A DNA stretch of 25,207 nucleotides from a bacterium (GTDB lineage Bacteria; Patescibacteriota; Minisyncoccia; UBA6257; Brennerbacteraceae), in the NCBI GenBank assembly GCA_027310425.1, contig DAIDAW010000007.1, positions 1-25,207 on the forward strand, written 5' to 3'. A program made the translations under genes and the position numbers. Within the stretch, counting starts at the first letter, position 1. Every line of letters starts with the position of its first letter. The notes below the pieces were generated by a model that worked only from the letters and a program-made list of their open reading frames with translations, did not search any database and was not told the origin of the DNA. Positions 6,905 through 13,834 of the stretch are shown piece after piece.

Positions 6905-7810
6905 ATGCGCACCATTCAAGGAAAAACAACGTGGTATCACGCGAACGGTCCAACCAGCGAAGATATCGCATTCCTGGAGAAAGAATTTTCCCTATCTCCG
7001 GAATCCGTGGAAGAGCTCAAATCGCCGTCGACGCGGCAGAAAACGCGCCAGGAAAACGGGTCGCTGTATGCGGTAATCAAATTTCCGCTTTACGAACAGC
7101 GCAAAAAAACATGCAGAGCCGTGGAAGTGGACGTGCTCTTGCGCAAAAACGCAATTGCCACAGTTTCGTACGAAAAAATCATTCCGATCGAAGAATCGCT
7201 TAAACAAGCGGAAACCCTGGAAGGATTCAAGGCAACGCTCACCGGCAAGACCGGCGTGGCGGCGCTCCAGATCATTTTTAGCGCTCTGCTCACCTACGGC
7301 GCGCGCGAACTTGCGCACATCGACAAAAATATCAGCGACGTGACTGAACGCATATACGCAGGCAAAGAAAAACAAATGATCCAGCCGATCTCCCTCATCA
7401 AGCGCGACGTTCTTGATTTCCGCAGAATCCTCAAACCCATGGAGGGCACACTCAAGGAAATGCGCGACGCGTGCATCACGCTCTTCGAAGAAAAAAAACA
7501 ATCATTTGAGAATATTCTCGGCGCATATCACGACTTGTTCGATATCATCGATAACCAGAAAGACACGATTGAAAGCCTGGAAACCACGAATCAGACGCTC
7601 ATCGCAAGTCGAATCGGCGAAGTAAGTAAAATCCTCGCAGTGGCGACGTTCCTGCTTGCGCCCTTCACCATCGTGGGGACCCTATTTCAGATCAATACGC
7701 AATTCACGCCGATCATCGGCATTGTAGGCGATTGGTGGATTATCGCGGCGCTCATCGCAACGGGCTGTATCGCGCTCTACGCATATTTCAAAAAGCGCGG
7801 GTGGTTGTAA
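6905..7810 (+). CDS. CorA-family metal ion transporter with altered GMN motif
   Basis: 301 residues from the ATG at 6905. An in-frame TTG at 6869 lies in the predicted promoter and is rejected. The protein has a cytoplasmic alpha/beta N-terminus, a long helix (SLIKRDVLDFRRILKPME, then DNQKDTIESLETTNQTLI) and two C-terminal membrane helices (about residues 245-268 and 276-295) separated by a short loop. It ends in basic residues. This is the CorA pentameric channel architecture for Mg2+/Co2+. At the end of the first helix, where CorA has GMN, this protein has QIN (FQINTQFTP), so selectivity may differ. It heads the plus-strand run with cysS, dnaB and recR and is divergent from hrcA. Confidence 0.88.
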   Translation: MRTIQGKTTWYHANGPTSEDIAFLEKEFSLSPESVEELKSPSTRQKTRQENGSLYAVIKFPLYEQRKKTCRAVEVDVLLRKNAIATVSYEKIIPIEESLKQAETLEGFKATLTGKTGVAALQIIFSALLTYGARELAHIDKNISDVTERIYAGKEKQMIQPISLIKRDVLDFRRILKPMEGTLKEMRDACITLFEEKKQSFENILGAYHDLFDIIDNQKDTIESLETTNQTLIASRIGEVSKILAVATFLLAPFTIVGTLFQINTQFTPIIGIVGDWWIIAALIATGCIALYAYFKKRGWL

Positions 7811-7870
7811 CGGTAAAATCATAGAATAAAAAATTCCTGCAACCGCACGCAAACCGCGCGCAAAAAAGGA

Positions 7871-9337
7871 ATGCATAAATCATTCGTTATGAAAATCACT
7901 GTATATAACACTCTCGGCAGGCAGCTCGAAGGATTCGCGCCGCTTTCGCCAGACAAAATTCTGATATATCACTGCGGTCCGACGGTGTATTGGACCCAGC
8001 ATATCGGCAATCTGCGCGGCATGACCATGGGGGATCTCGTGGTCCGCACCCTGCGTTTTTTCGGATACGACGTGCGCCACGCGCGCAATTACACGGATGT
8101 CGGGCACCTCACCTCCGACAGCGACGCCGGCGAAGACAAAATGGAAAAGGGCGCGAAACGCGAAGGCATGACGCCTGAACAAATCGCCGATAAATACATT
8201 GCTTTGTTCGAACGCGACACGCGCGCCATCAACCTTCTCGAGCCGACGTATAAACCGCGCGCAACCGAATATGTCCCGGATATGATCGCAATGGTGCAAA
8301 CGCTCCTGGACAAAGGATTTGCCTACGCGACGCCGCTCGCGGTATATTTCGACGTGAAAAAATTTCCTTCCTATACGCGGCTCTCGGGACAGAATCTGGA
8401 ACAGCTGCTCTCGGGCGCGGGATCCGCGGATGTATCGGACCCGAACAAGCATTCGCCGATCGATTTCGCGCTCTGGTTCTTCAAAGCAGGAACGCACGAA
8501 CAGGCGCTCCAGACATGGCCGTCACCATTCTCTTCGCCGCTCGTCAAAAACGGAGAGGGATTTCCGGGCTGGCACATCGAATGCTCCACGATGGCAAAAA
8601 AACTTCTTGGCGACACGATCGACATCCATATGGGCGGCATCGAACATATCCCCGTGCATCACACAAACGAAATCGCGCAGTCCGAATCCGCGAACGACAC
8701 GCAGTTCGTCACGTACTGGCTCCACAACGAACACCTCGTCGTGGACAACGAAAAAATGGCAAAATCCCTGGGAACCGGATTTTCCCTGCAGGAGATCATC
8801 GACAAAGGATACGATCCGCTTGCGCTTCGCTACTTTTTTCTGGGCGCGCACTACCGGTCAAAACAGAACTTCACCTGGGACGCGCTCCGCGCGGCGCAGA
8901 ACGGGCTTGAGGAATTCCGCAAGCGCTTTCTCGAGCAGAAAACCGCCACAAAACAGGAATCGGCAGATCAAATTTCTTCCGGCGCGCGCGAATATAAAGA
9001 CCGTTTTGACGCCGCGCTCGCATCGGATTTCAATATCCCTCAGGCGCTTGCGGTAGCATGGGAAACGATAAAATCGAAGCTGTCCAGCAAAGAAAAATAT
9101 GCTTTACTCAAAACTATGGATACCGTGCTCGGATTGAATCTTGACGCATATCACGAGCAAAACAGGCAAGAAGACGCTCATATTCCCGAGACAGTCCAGC
9201 GTCTTCTCGAAGAGCGCGAGCAAGCGCGCGCGGCGCAAAATTTCGAACGCGCGGACCAGTTGCGCACCGCGATTAAAGAAGCCGGATATTATATCGAGGA
9301 TACCCCCGCCGGACCGCGCTTAGGAGAAAAAACGTAG
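7871..9337 (+). CDS. cysS: cysteinyl-tRNA synthetase
   Basis: 488 residues (482 if the ATG at 7889 is used; family members usually start like MKITVYNTL, so the later start is plausible). It is a class I synthetase charging tRNA-Cys. Seen: the zinc/active-site Cys in YHCGPTVY, the HIGH motif as HIGN (44-47), WHIECSTMA and the HMGGIEHIPVHHTNEIAQSE block with zinc ligands, and the KMSKS motif as KMAKS (295-299). The C-terminal DALR-type helical domain is present (FDAALASDFNIPQALAV). Length is normal for the family. GGA sits directly against the first ATG, too close for a normal SD. It follows corA by 60 bp. Confidence 0.97.
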   Translation: MHKSFVMKITVYNTLGRQLEGFAPLSPDKILIYHCGPTVYWTQHIGNLRGMTMGDLVVRTLRFFGYDVRHARNYTDVGHLTSDSDAGEDKMEKGAKREGMTPEQIADKYIALFERDTRAINLLEPTYKPRATEYVPDMIAMVQTLLDKGFAYATPLAVYFDVKKFPSYTRLSGQNLEQLLSGAGSADVSDPNKHSPIDFALWFFKAGTHEQALQTWPSPFSSPLVKNGEGFPGWHIECSTMAKKLLGDTIDIHMGGIEHIPVHHTNEIAQSESANDTQFVTYWLHNEHLVVDNEKMAKSLGTGFSLQEIIDKGYDPLALRYFFLGAHYRSKQNFTWDALRAAQNGLEEFRKRFLEQKTATKQESADQISSGAREYKDRFDAALASDFNIPQALAVAWETIKSKLSSKEKYALLKTMDTVLGLNLDAYHEQNRQEDAHIPETVQRLLEEREQARAAQNFERADQLRTAIKEAGYYIEDTPAGPRLGEKT

Positions 9338-9404
9338 AACGGCTATACCCAAGAAAATCACATCCGGCGTTGAAAAAACAGCGTCTGTCGCGGATAATAC
9401 CCAC

Positions 9405-10847
9405 ATGCAACGGAAACAATCGCCAACGCGCGCGGCAAAGGAAAAACTCAATGCGACGTCTCCTGCCGAACTTGCCGGACGGATTCCCCCGCAAGATATC
9501 GAAGCAGAGCAATCGGTGCTCGGCGGCATTCTTATTGACCGCAACGCCATCAGCAAAGTCGCGGATATTCTCGTCCCCGATGATTTCTACCGGAGCAACC
9601 ACCAGAAAATATACGCGGCGATGATCGAATTTTTCAGCCAAGGTCAGCCGATCGACATCCTTACGGTTTCAAGCAGGCTCAAAGACACGGGGCAGCTCGA
9701 TGACGTAGGCGGCATGTCGTACCTCTCGGAACTTGTCAACGCGGTCCCGACCTCGAGCCATATCGCGCGCTACGCAAAAATCGTAAACAAAAAACGCGTG
9801 CTGCGCGACCTTCTTGCCGTTTCATTCGAAATCGGCGAACTCGCCACGCACGAAGAGAAAGACACGCAGGAAATCCTGGACAGCGCGGAACAGAAAATAT
9901 TCTCCGTGTTCCAGCGCATCGTCAGTGAAGCGTTCCAGCACATCAAACAAGGGCTCCACGACGCATTCGAACGCATTGACCTTCTGCACAAGCAAAAAGA
10001 TGAACTCCGCGGCGTGCCGACCGGTTTTCCGAAACTCGACAATTACCTGGCCGGGCTGCAAAAATCTGACTTGATCATTCTTGCCGCGCGGCCGTCGCTC
10101 GGGAAAAGCTCGTTCGCGCTCGATATCGCGCGCAACGCCGCAACCCAGCACAAAACGCCGGTTGGCATCTTCACGCTCGAAATGTCGCGCGACCAGGTGA
10201 TCGACCGCCTGATTTCCGCTGAAGCAAACGTGCCGCTTTGGAAAATCCGCACCGGCCATTTGTCCGAGGAAGGCAGCCCGAACGATTTCGAACTCATCCA
10301 GGAAGCAATGGCGCGCCTCGACGAAGCGCCGATTTATATTGACGACACGCCTTCACCAACCGTTATCCAGATGCGCGCCATGGCGCGCCGGCTTAAAGCG
10401 GAATCTGGCCTGCGTCTCCTCATTGTCGATTACATCCAACTCATCCAGCCTTCAACCGGTTCCGACAATATGGTCCAGCAAATGACTGAAATTTCACGAT
10501 CCCTGAAAGGGCTTGCGCGCGAACTCAATATTCCGGTCATCGCAATCTCGCAGCTCAACCGCCAGGTGGAACAGCGGCCAAACCAGATCCCCCGACTCTC
10601 GGATTTGCGCGAATCAGGCGCTATCGAACAGGATGCAGACGTCGTCATGTTCATCCACCGCAAGAACCGCGAAGACGAACCTATGCAGCGCGACCCGCTC
10701 ACCGACATTATTATCGCCAAGCACCGCAACGGCCCTCTCGGCAAAGAGACAATCATGTTCAACGAGCAATTCGCCAGCTTCCGGCCGCTCGCGCAGGAAG
10801 GATACGCCGAACAAGGCATCGAAGAACCGATTGAAACGGTATTTTAA
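9405..10847 (+). CDS. dnaB: replicative DNA helicase DnaB
   Basis: 480 residues. The N-terminal collar domain begins at PPQDIEAEQSVLGGILID. The C-terminal RecA-like ATPase has Walker A as ARPSLGKSS (228-236; usual form GRPSMGKTA, so the first Gly is Ala and the last Thr is Ser). Walker B is LLIVDYIQLI, and the AISQLNRQVEQRPNQIPRLSDLRESGAIEQDADVV-type block covers the H3/H4 region. DnaB is the hexameric helicase that unwinds DNA ahead of the replisome. No intein is seen. The start is ATG at 9405, 67 bp after cysS, with no SD. It is probably cotranscribed with recR, 32 bp downstream. Confidence 0.97.
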   Translation: MQRKQSPTRAAKEKLNATSPAELAGRIPPQDIEAEQSVLGGILIDRNAISKVADILVPDDFYRSNHQKIYAAMIEFFSQGQPIDILTVSSRLKDTGQLDDVGGMSYLSELVNAVPTSSHIARYAKIVNKKRVLRDLLAVSFEIGELATHEEKDTQEILDSAEQKIFSVFQRIVSEAFQHIKQGLHDAFERIDLLHKQKDELRGVPTGFPKLDNYLAGLQKSDLIILAARPSLGKSSFALDIARNAATQHKTPVGIFTLEMSRDQVIDRLISAEANVPLWKIRTGHLSEEGSPNDFELIQEAMARLDEAPIYIDDTPSPTVIQMRAMARRLKAESGLRLLIVDYIQLIQPSTGSDNMVQQMTEISRSLKGLARELNIPVIAISQLNRQVEQRPNQIPRLSDLRESGAIEQDADVVMFIHRKNREDEPMQRDPLTDIIIAKHRNGPLGKETIMFNEQFASFRPLAQEGYAEQGIEEPIETVF

Positions 10848-10879
10848 TACCGCATCAGAACCATTCGCCATCCGCGTCT

Positions 10880-11485
10880 ATGCTCCCCTATTCGCTCACC
10901 AGATTCATCGAATTATTTTCGAAAATACCCGGCATCGGCCCGCGCCAAGCGCACCGCATCGCCTTCTGGCTTCTCCGCCACGACAAGAATTTCCTGTACT
11001 CGTACGGGTTTGCAATACGGGATCTCGCGGATAAAATCCACGTGTGCAGGCAATGTTTCTTCGTATTCGAGACAACGTCCGGCGGTTCCGAAACCCTGTG
11101 CACAATCTGCCGCAATCCATCGCGCGACCAGACGCGCATCGCCGTCGTGGAAAAAGAAACTGACCTTATCAGCATTGAAAAAACGAAACAATATGCCGGC
11201 CTGTATCACGTGCTCGGCGGGCTATTTTCCCCCATCGAAGGCAATAATCACGATTTGAAAGTGCAGGAATTGGCGAACCGCATCAGGGAAAATCCGCAAA
11301 CCCAGGAAATCATTCTTGCGTTCAGCCACACTGCGGAGGGCGACCTCACGGCGATGGAACTCGAGCGCATCCTCAAACCGTTTCCCGCACATATCACGCG
11401 GCTCGGACTCGGCCTGCCTCGCGGCGCTGACGTCGAATTCGCGGATGAAGATACGCTCGGCAACGCATTGCAATCGCGGCGATGA
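10880..11485 (+). CDS. recR: recombination mediator RecR
   Basis: 201 residues, normal length. It has a helix-hairpin-helix near the N-terminus (SKIPGIGPRQAHRIAFWLL), a four-Cys zinc finger (C56, C59, C74, C77), a Toprim domain beginning at IAVVEKETDLISIEKT, and the C-terminal LGLGLPRGADVEFADEDTLGNAL block typical of RecR. RecR works with RecO (and RecF) to load RecA on gapped DNA. The Toprim acidic motif reads SHTAEGDLTA instead of the more usual NPTVEGEATA, a mild divergence. It is the last gene of the plus-strand run and converges on rplU. Confidence 0.96.
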   Translation: MLPYSLTRFIELFSKIPGIGPRQAHRIAFWLLRHDKNFLYSYGFAIRDLADKIHVCRQCFFVFETTSGGSETLCTICRNPSRDQTRIAVVEKETDLISIEKTKQYAGLYHVLGGLFSPIEGNNHDLKVQELANRIRENPQTQEIILAFSHTAEGDLTAMELERILKPFPAHITRLGLGLPRGADVEFADEDTLGNALQSRR

Positions 11486-11520
11486 CCCAGCGAAAGACGC
11501 AACGACTTAACGATTAACGA

Positions 11521-11557
11521 AACGCACAAACTTCGCTTTATGCGAAGTTTGTGCGTT
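11521..11557. terminator. 16-bp perfect hairpin between convergent recR and rplU
   Basis: AACGCACAAACTTCGC (11521-11536) pairs perfectly with GCGAAGTTTGTGCGTT (11542-11557) around the loop TTTAT. There is no long T tract on either side. Its place between converging genes makes a bidirectional terminator likely, though without U tracts it may work differently. Confidence 0.6.
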
Positions 11558-11580
11558 ATTGCCCGCAAGGCAAGTCCTTA

Positions 11581-11597
11581 GCCGGATTGCGTCCGGC
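11581..11597 (-). terminator. small GC hairpin just after rplU
   Basis: GCCGGA (11581-11586) pairs with TCCGGC (11592-11597) across a 5-nt loop, 7 nt after the rplU stop on the minus strand. No T tract follows. This is a weak terminator candidate. Confidence 0.35.
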
Positions 11598-11603
11598 AAA
11601 ACT

Positions 11604-11939
11604 TTACGCCTTGATGTTGGTGATTTCAATTTCGGTTTCCGAAGCGCGAAACCCTTTTTTGACGCGGCTTCTCGCTTTCGGCCGGTATTTGAACGTAATC
11701 ACTTTTGCGCCGCGCTGCTGGCTGATAATTTTCGCCTGTACTATCGCGTTGGGTACTGCCGGTTTTCCCAGCTTTACTGCATCGCCGTCTATCACGCAAT
11801 ACACGTTTTTCAGCTCTATCGGAGTCCCCGCCTCCCCCGCAATCCTACTGACGCGCAATTTCATGGCAGGATGCACCACGTATTGATGCCCCTGAATCTC
11901 TACCACCGCCTGTACCGATTGTTTTTCTTTTGTCGCCAT
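11604..11939 (-). CDS. rplU: 50S ribosomal protein bL21
   Basis: 111 residues from the ATG at 11939 (MATKEKQSVQ). An upstream ATG at 11954 would add MRFKF and overlap the previous stop codon, so it is possible but less likely. The family pattern is clear: AVVEIQGHQYVVHP at the N-terminus, the VQAKIISQQRGAKVITFKYRPKARSRVKKG RNA-binding block and a C-terminal FRASETEIEITNI. bL21 binds 23S rRNA. In most bacteria rpmA (bL27) follows directly; here no rpmA is present and recR converges instead. It is downstream of two small membrane proteins. Confidence 0.95.
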   Translation of the reverse strand: MATKEKQSVQAVVEIQGHQYVVHPAMKLRVSRIAGEAGTPIELKNVYCVIDGDAVKLGKPAVPNAIVQAKIISQQRGAKVITFKYRPKARSRVKKGFRASETEIEITNIKA

Positions 11940-11943
11940 AAAT

Positions 11944-12273
11944 TTAAAACGCATTCACACCCGTTATAATCCATGCATATACAGCCACTACGATCTCGCA
12001 CAGCGCCGTCACGGCTGCAAAGCAGCGCGCATACGCCGGATGTTTCGGAAACGCGCTGAACGCTATCATAGCATTGATCGCCAAAATTATCAATCCGAGA
12101 ACCGGCACCGCAAAGAGCATCGAGTGCGCGCCGAATACATCGGCGCTTGATCCCCATTGATAGCGGATGATAAACGGCGCTTCGGATGCGGGAGTATGCG
12201 CGCCGATTATCCACCACGAAAGAGCGTTGAACAAAACCGCAGGGGCAAATGAAAGGAAAAAAAAGCGCCGCAT
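11944..12273 (-). CDS. small membrane protein, unknown (weak DUF1648-like look)
   Basis: 109 residues with three hydrophobic helices (about 4-24, 52-75 and 84-106). The segment between helices 1 and 2 (APFIIRYQWGSSADVFGAHS) faintly recalls the short motif region of DUF1648-type membrane proteins, but this is a weak resemblance from memory. The ATG at 12273 lies 3 bp after the stop of the preceding small membrane gene and its own stop abuts rplU, so the three are probably translated from one transcript. Confidence 0.72.
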   Translation of the reverse strand: MRRFFFLSFAPAVLFNALSWWIIGAHTPASEAPFIIRYQWGSSADVFGAHSMLFAVPVLGLIILAINAMIAFSAFPKHPAYARCFAAVTALCEIVVAVYAWIITGVNAF

Positions 12274-12276
12274 ATT

Positions 12277-12513
12277 TCAAATTTTCTTCTTCAAAAGACG
12301 GATGCATGCAACAAGAAGCCACGCGCTCTCCAGTACCACGAACGGGATGCTGCGAATCGCATACGCGTACCATATCAACAAAGCGCTGCCGGCGATGTTT
12401 AAAACCCATTCAACGTTCGATTGCTCGGAAACCATATCGTATGCGTCGAGGAAAAAAGAAACAAGAAGCAGCGCCAGCCCAAGTATCCCCGCATAAAAAG
12501 CAATAGAAAACAT
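12277..12513 (-). CDS. small membrane protein (CBU_0592-like)
   Basis: 78 residues. An N-terminal helix (FSIAFYAGILGLALLLVSFF) is followed by two closely spaced helices with the pattern LNIAGSALLIWYAYAIRSIP and VVLESAWLLVACIRLL. That pattern resembles the CBU_0592-like domain of small bacterial membrane proteins, whose function is unknown; I recall the pattern and could not search for it. I use the ATG at 12513 because the longer TTG start (12525) would lie inside tRNA-Glu. The ATG is only 3 nt after the tRNA discriminator base, so the mRNA made by tRNA 3' processing would be almost leaderless. Confidence 0.72.
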   Translation of the reverse strand: MFSIAFYAGILGLALLLVSFFLDAYDMVSEQSNVEWVLNIAGSALLIWYAYAIRSIPFVVLESAWLLVACIRLLKKKI

Positions 12514-12516
12514 ACG

Positions 12517-12591
12517 TACCGCCAACCAGATTTGAACTGGTGTTCCTGCCGTGAGAGGGCAGTGTCCTGGACCGGGCTAGACGATAGCGGC
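12517..12591 (-). tRNA. tRNA-Glu (anticodon CUC)
   Basis: 75 nt that fold as a cloverleaf. The acceptor arms GCCGCTA and TGGCGGT pair with two G-U pairs, and the discriminator is A. The D arm, GTCTAGCCCGGTCCAGGAC, is typical of bacterial tRNA-Glu. The anticodon stem CTGCC/GGCAG encloses loop CTCTCAC with anticodon CTC (reads GAG). The T arm is ACCAG-TTCAAAT-CTGGT. CCA is not encoded (next bases CGT), so a CCA-adding enzyme is needed. A start codon follows 3 nt after the 3' end. Confidence 0.95.
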
Positions 12592-12627
12592 ATCGGCGCG
12601 CACATTGCCGTGCGGCGCATATCAAAG

Positions 12628-12656
12628 ATTCTAACAAAAAACTCTTATTCTGGAAA
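12628..12656 (-). promoter_or_regulatory. candidate promoter for tRNA-Glu and downstream genes
   Basis: The minus strand reads TTTCCA (-35, 12651-12656), a 17-nt spacer, then TAGAAT (-10, 12628-12633). Predicted start is near 12621, leaving a 5' leader of about 30 nt for RNase P to remove. Confidence 0.55.
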
Positions 12657-12688
12657 CATGCCGATACTCCGCGCGAACCGAACGCCGA

Positions 12689-12717
12689 TTGACTAAATCG
12701 AAATTATCTGCTATAAT
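12689..12717 (+). promoter_or_regulatory. strong sigma-70 promoter of candidate small RNA
   Basis: TTGACT (12689-12694), an exact 17-nt spacer, then a perfect TATAAT (12712-12717). It is the closest match to consensus in the window. No plus-strand gene lies downstream, so it points to a non-coding transcript starting near 12724. Confidence 0.85.
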
Positions 12718-12723
12718 ACATAT

Positions 12724-12843
12724 AGCACCTTAAATCGCACGACAGTATCCTCCTTCTGTCGTGCTCCGAGCGCACGCATAGAGCGCGCATTCGGAACACG
12801 ACACAACGCGCACAATCCCGGCACCTTCCTGCCGGGATTGTGC
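12724..12843 (+). ncRNA. candidate small RNA with anti-Shine-Dalgarno-like loop
   Basis: About 120 nt from the predicted start to the end of the strongest hairpin. Hairpin 1: a perfect 9-bp stem GCACGACAG/CTGTCGTGC (12737-12745, 12756-12764) with the 10-nt loop UAUCCUCCUU, which contains CCUCCUU as in the 16S rRNA 3' end. Hairpin 2: TCCGA/TCGGA (12765-12769, 12791-12795) with an inner GCGC pairing. Hairpin 3: a perfect 14-bp stem (12810-12823, 12830-12843) with the pyrimidine loop CCUUCC, likely also the terminator though only ATTATATG follows. The overall plan recalls C-rich-loop regulatory RNAs that bind mRNA ribosome-binding sites. I match it to no known RNA family; function is inference. 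Confidence 0.72.
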
Positions 12844-12861
12844 ATTATATGAATTTAAACC

Positions 12862-12880
12862 GCATCCCTTTTCGGGATGC
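12862..12880. terminator. hairpin between small RNA and convergent gene
   Basis: GCATCCC (12862-12868) pairs with GGGATGC (12874-12880) across TTTTC. It is followed on the plus strand by AATAATTTAT. It lies 6 nt beyond the stop of the minus-strand gene at 12887 and may end both transcripts. Confidence 0.5.
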
Positions 12881-12886
12881 AATAAT

Positions 12887-13147
12887 TTATAAACGCGATT
12901 TCTCGAGAATCGAGCGAAGCAGGCCGGCGGGCGCCGGAATCCGTTTCCCGCCGCGCAAAATACCCGCGATCATCATTTTTGATCGCATGCGTTCCTGTTC
13001 GCGCGGAGAAAACAAAGCGCGGTTCGAAAAGAACGAAAATACCTTGCGCACTGACTGTGTATCGAGCGGCAATTCCAACAATTGAAAAAGCACCGCATTA
13101 AAATCGTTCCGCATCCAACTGCCAAACCGGTCGACGAGGCGCATCAT
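12887..13147 (-). CDS. small hypothetical protein downstream of sigma factor
   Basis: 86 residues from the ATG at 13147. A TTG at 13165 would add six residues; a second ATG follows at 13144. It is basic and mostly helical, with no membrane segment or recognised motif (contains FSPREQERMRSKMMIAGILR). It starts 36 bp after the ECF sigma gene on the same strand, a place where anti-sigma factors are often found, but it lacks a zinc-binding HxxxCxxC motif or a transmembrane helix, so an anti-sigma role is unsupported. Confidence 0.6.
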   Translation of the reverse strand: MMRLVDRFGSWMRNDFNAVLFQLLELPLDTQSVRKVFSFFSNRALFSPREQERMRSKMMIAGILRGGKRIPAPAGLLRSILEKSRL

Positions 13148-13183
13148 AGATAAATTGTATTGCAAAAGAAGGAAAAAATGGTA

Positions 13184-13750
13184 TCACTTCGAAACGCGAA
13201 AATGGAGGAAGCTGGATCGCTGCATCTCTTCCCGAAGCTTGCGTAGTCCGCGCGATTGGATTTGACGCACTGCTTCAGGCGATTTACGCAGATGTTTCGC
13301 AACCTCATCGACATCCCATCCTTCGATAAATCGAAGCGTCAAAACAACCTGCTGATCCTCGCTTAAACGCACGAGAATCTTGGTCACCTGTTCGAATTCA
13401 TCGCGCGCTTCAGCAGCGCGATGAATTGATATATCCGCTTCGATTTCTATATGCACGTTTTCGAGCGATTCGGCCGTGCGCTTGCGCGAACGATCGATGA
13501 TGCCGTTGCGCGCGCCGGCAAACAGGTATGCAAGAAACGAGATGCCGCGCTCTTCGAAATGTCGGATATTCTGGAATGCCTTGAGAAAGACCGATTGCGC
13601 GATATCTTCCGCTTCGGGCGCGCTGCGCACCCGCACGAAAATATACCGGTAGACGGGCGAGAAAAATTTCTCGTAGAGGATTCCAAAGGCATTCGTGTCC
13701 CCCTTTTTTGCCTGTTGAATAATCTCGGAAAGATTCTCCTGCTTCTCCAT
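13184..13750 (-). CDS. ECF-type RNA polymerase sigma factor
   Basis: 188 residues from the ATG at 13750 (MEKQENLSEIIQQAK). A TTG at 13798 would add a basic leader unlike the family. Region 2 is seen as AFGILYEKFFSPVYRYIFVR, then AEDIAQSVFLKAFQNI and ISFLAYLFAGARNGIIDRSRK. Region 4 is seen as LSEDQQVVLTLRFIEGWDVDEVAKHLRKSPEAVRQIQSRGLRKLRE, a helix-turn-helix that reads -35 elements. Region 3 is absent, as in ECF (group 4) sigma factors. It follows ddl by 84 bp at the end of the cell-wall cluster, so it may respond to envelope state. This is inference from position. Confidence 0.92.
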   Translation of the reverse strand: MEKQENLSEIIQQAKKGDTNAFGILYEKFFSPVYRYIFVRVRSAPEAEDIAQSVFLKAFQNIRHFEERGISFLAYLFAGARNGIIDRSRKRTAESLENVHIEIEADISIHRAAEARDEFEQVTKILVRLSEDQQVVLTLRFIEGWDVDEVAKHLRKSPEAVRQIQSRGLRKLREEMQRSSFLHFRVSK

Positions 13751-13834
13751 ATGAAAGAACGTCAGCGCCGCGGTTTTGTGACGCTGCCGCATTATCAACT
13801 CTATACGAGAAGACAGCCGAAAAATGGTTTTCTT

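Larger units (their letters stand above)
12592..12886. other. 295-bp protein-free region with two back-to-back promoters
   Basis: This gap between tRNA-Glu and the small gene ending at 12887 holds the minus-strand tRNA promoter (12628-12656), the plus-strand small-RNA promoter (12689-12717), and a run of hairpins (12737-12880). No convincing protein-coding frame is present. Confidence 0.7.

Noticed and set aside
12514..12525. TTG start at 12525 for the 78-residue membrane protein
   Set aside because: It would place four codons inside the tRNA-Glu acceptor stem; the ATG at 12513 gives a normal hydrophobic start.
12737..12843. Hairpin series as a CRISPR-like array
   Set aside because: The hairpins differ in sequence and spacing; there is no direct repeat with unique spacers and no cas gene.
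12724..12880. Minus-strand reading of the hairpin cluster as a CsrA-sponge RNA (GGA in loops)
   Set aside because: The minus strand has a TATAAT near 12844 but no matching -35, while the plus strand has a near-consensus promoter; the plus-strand reading is better supported.
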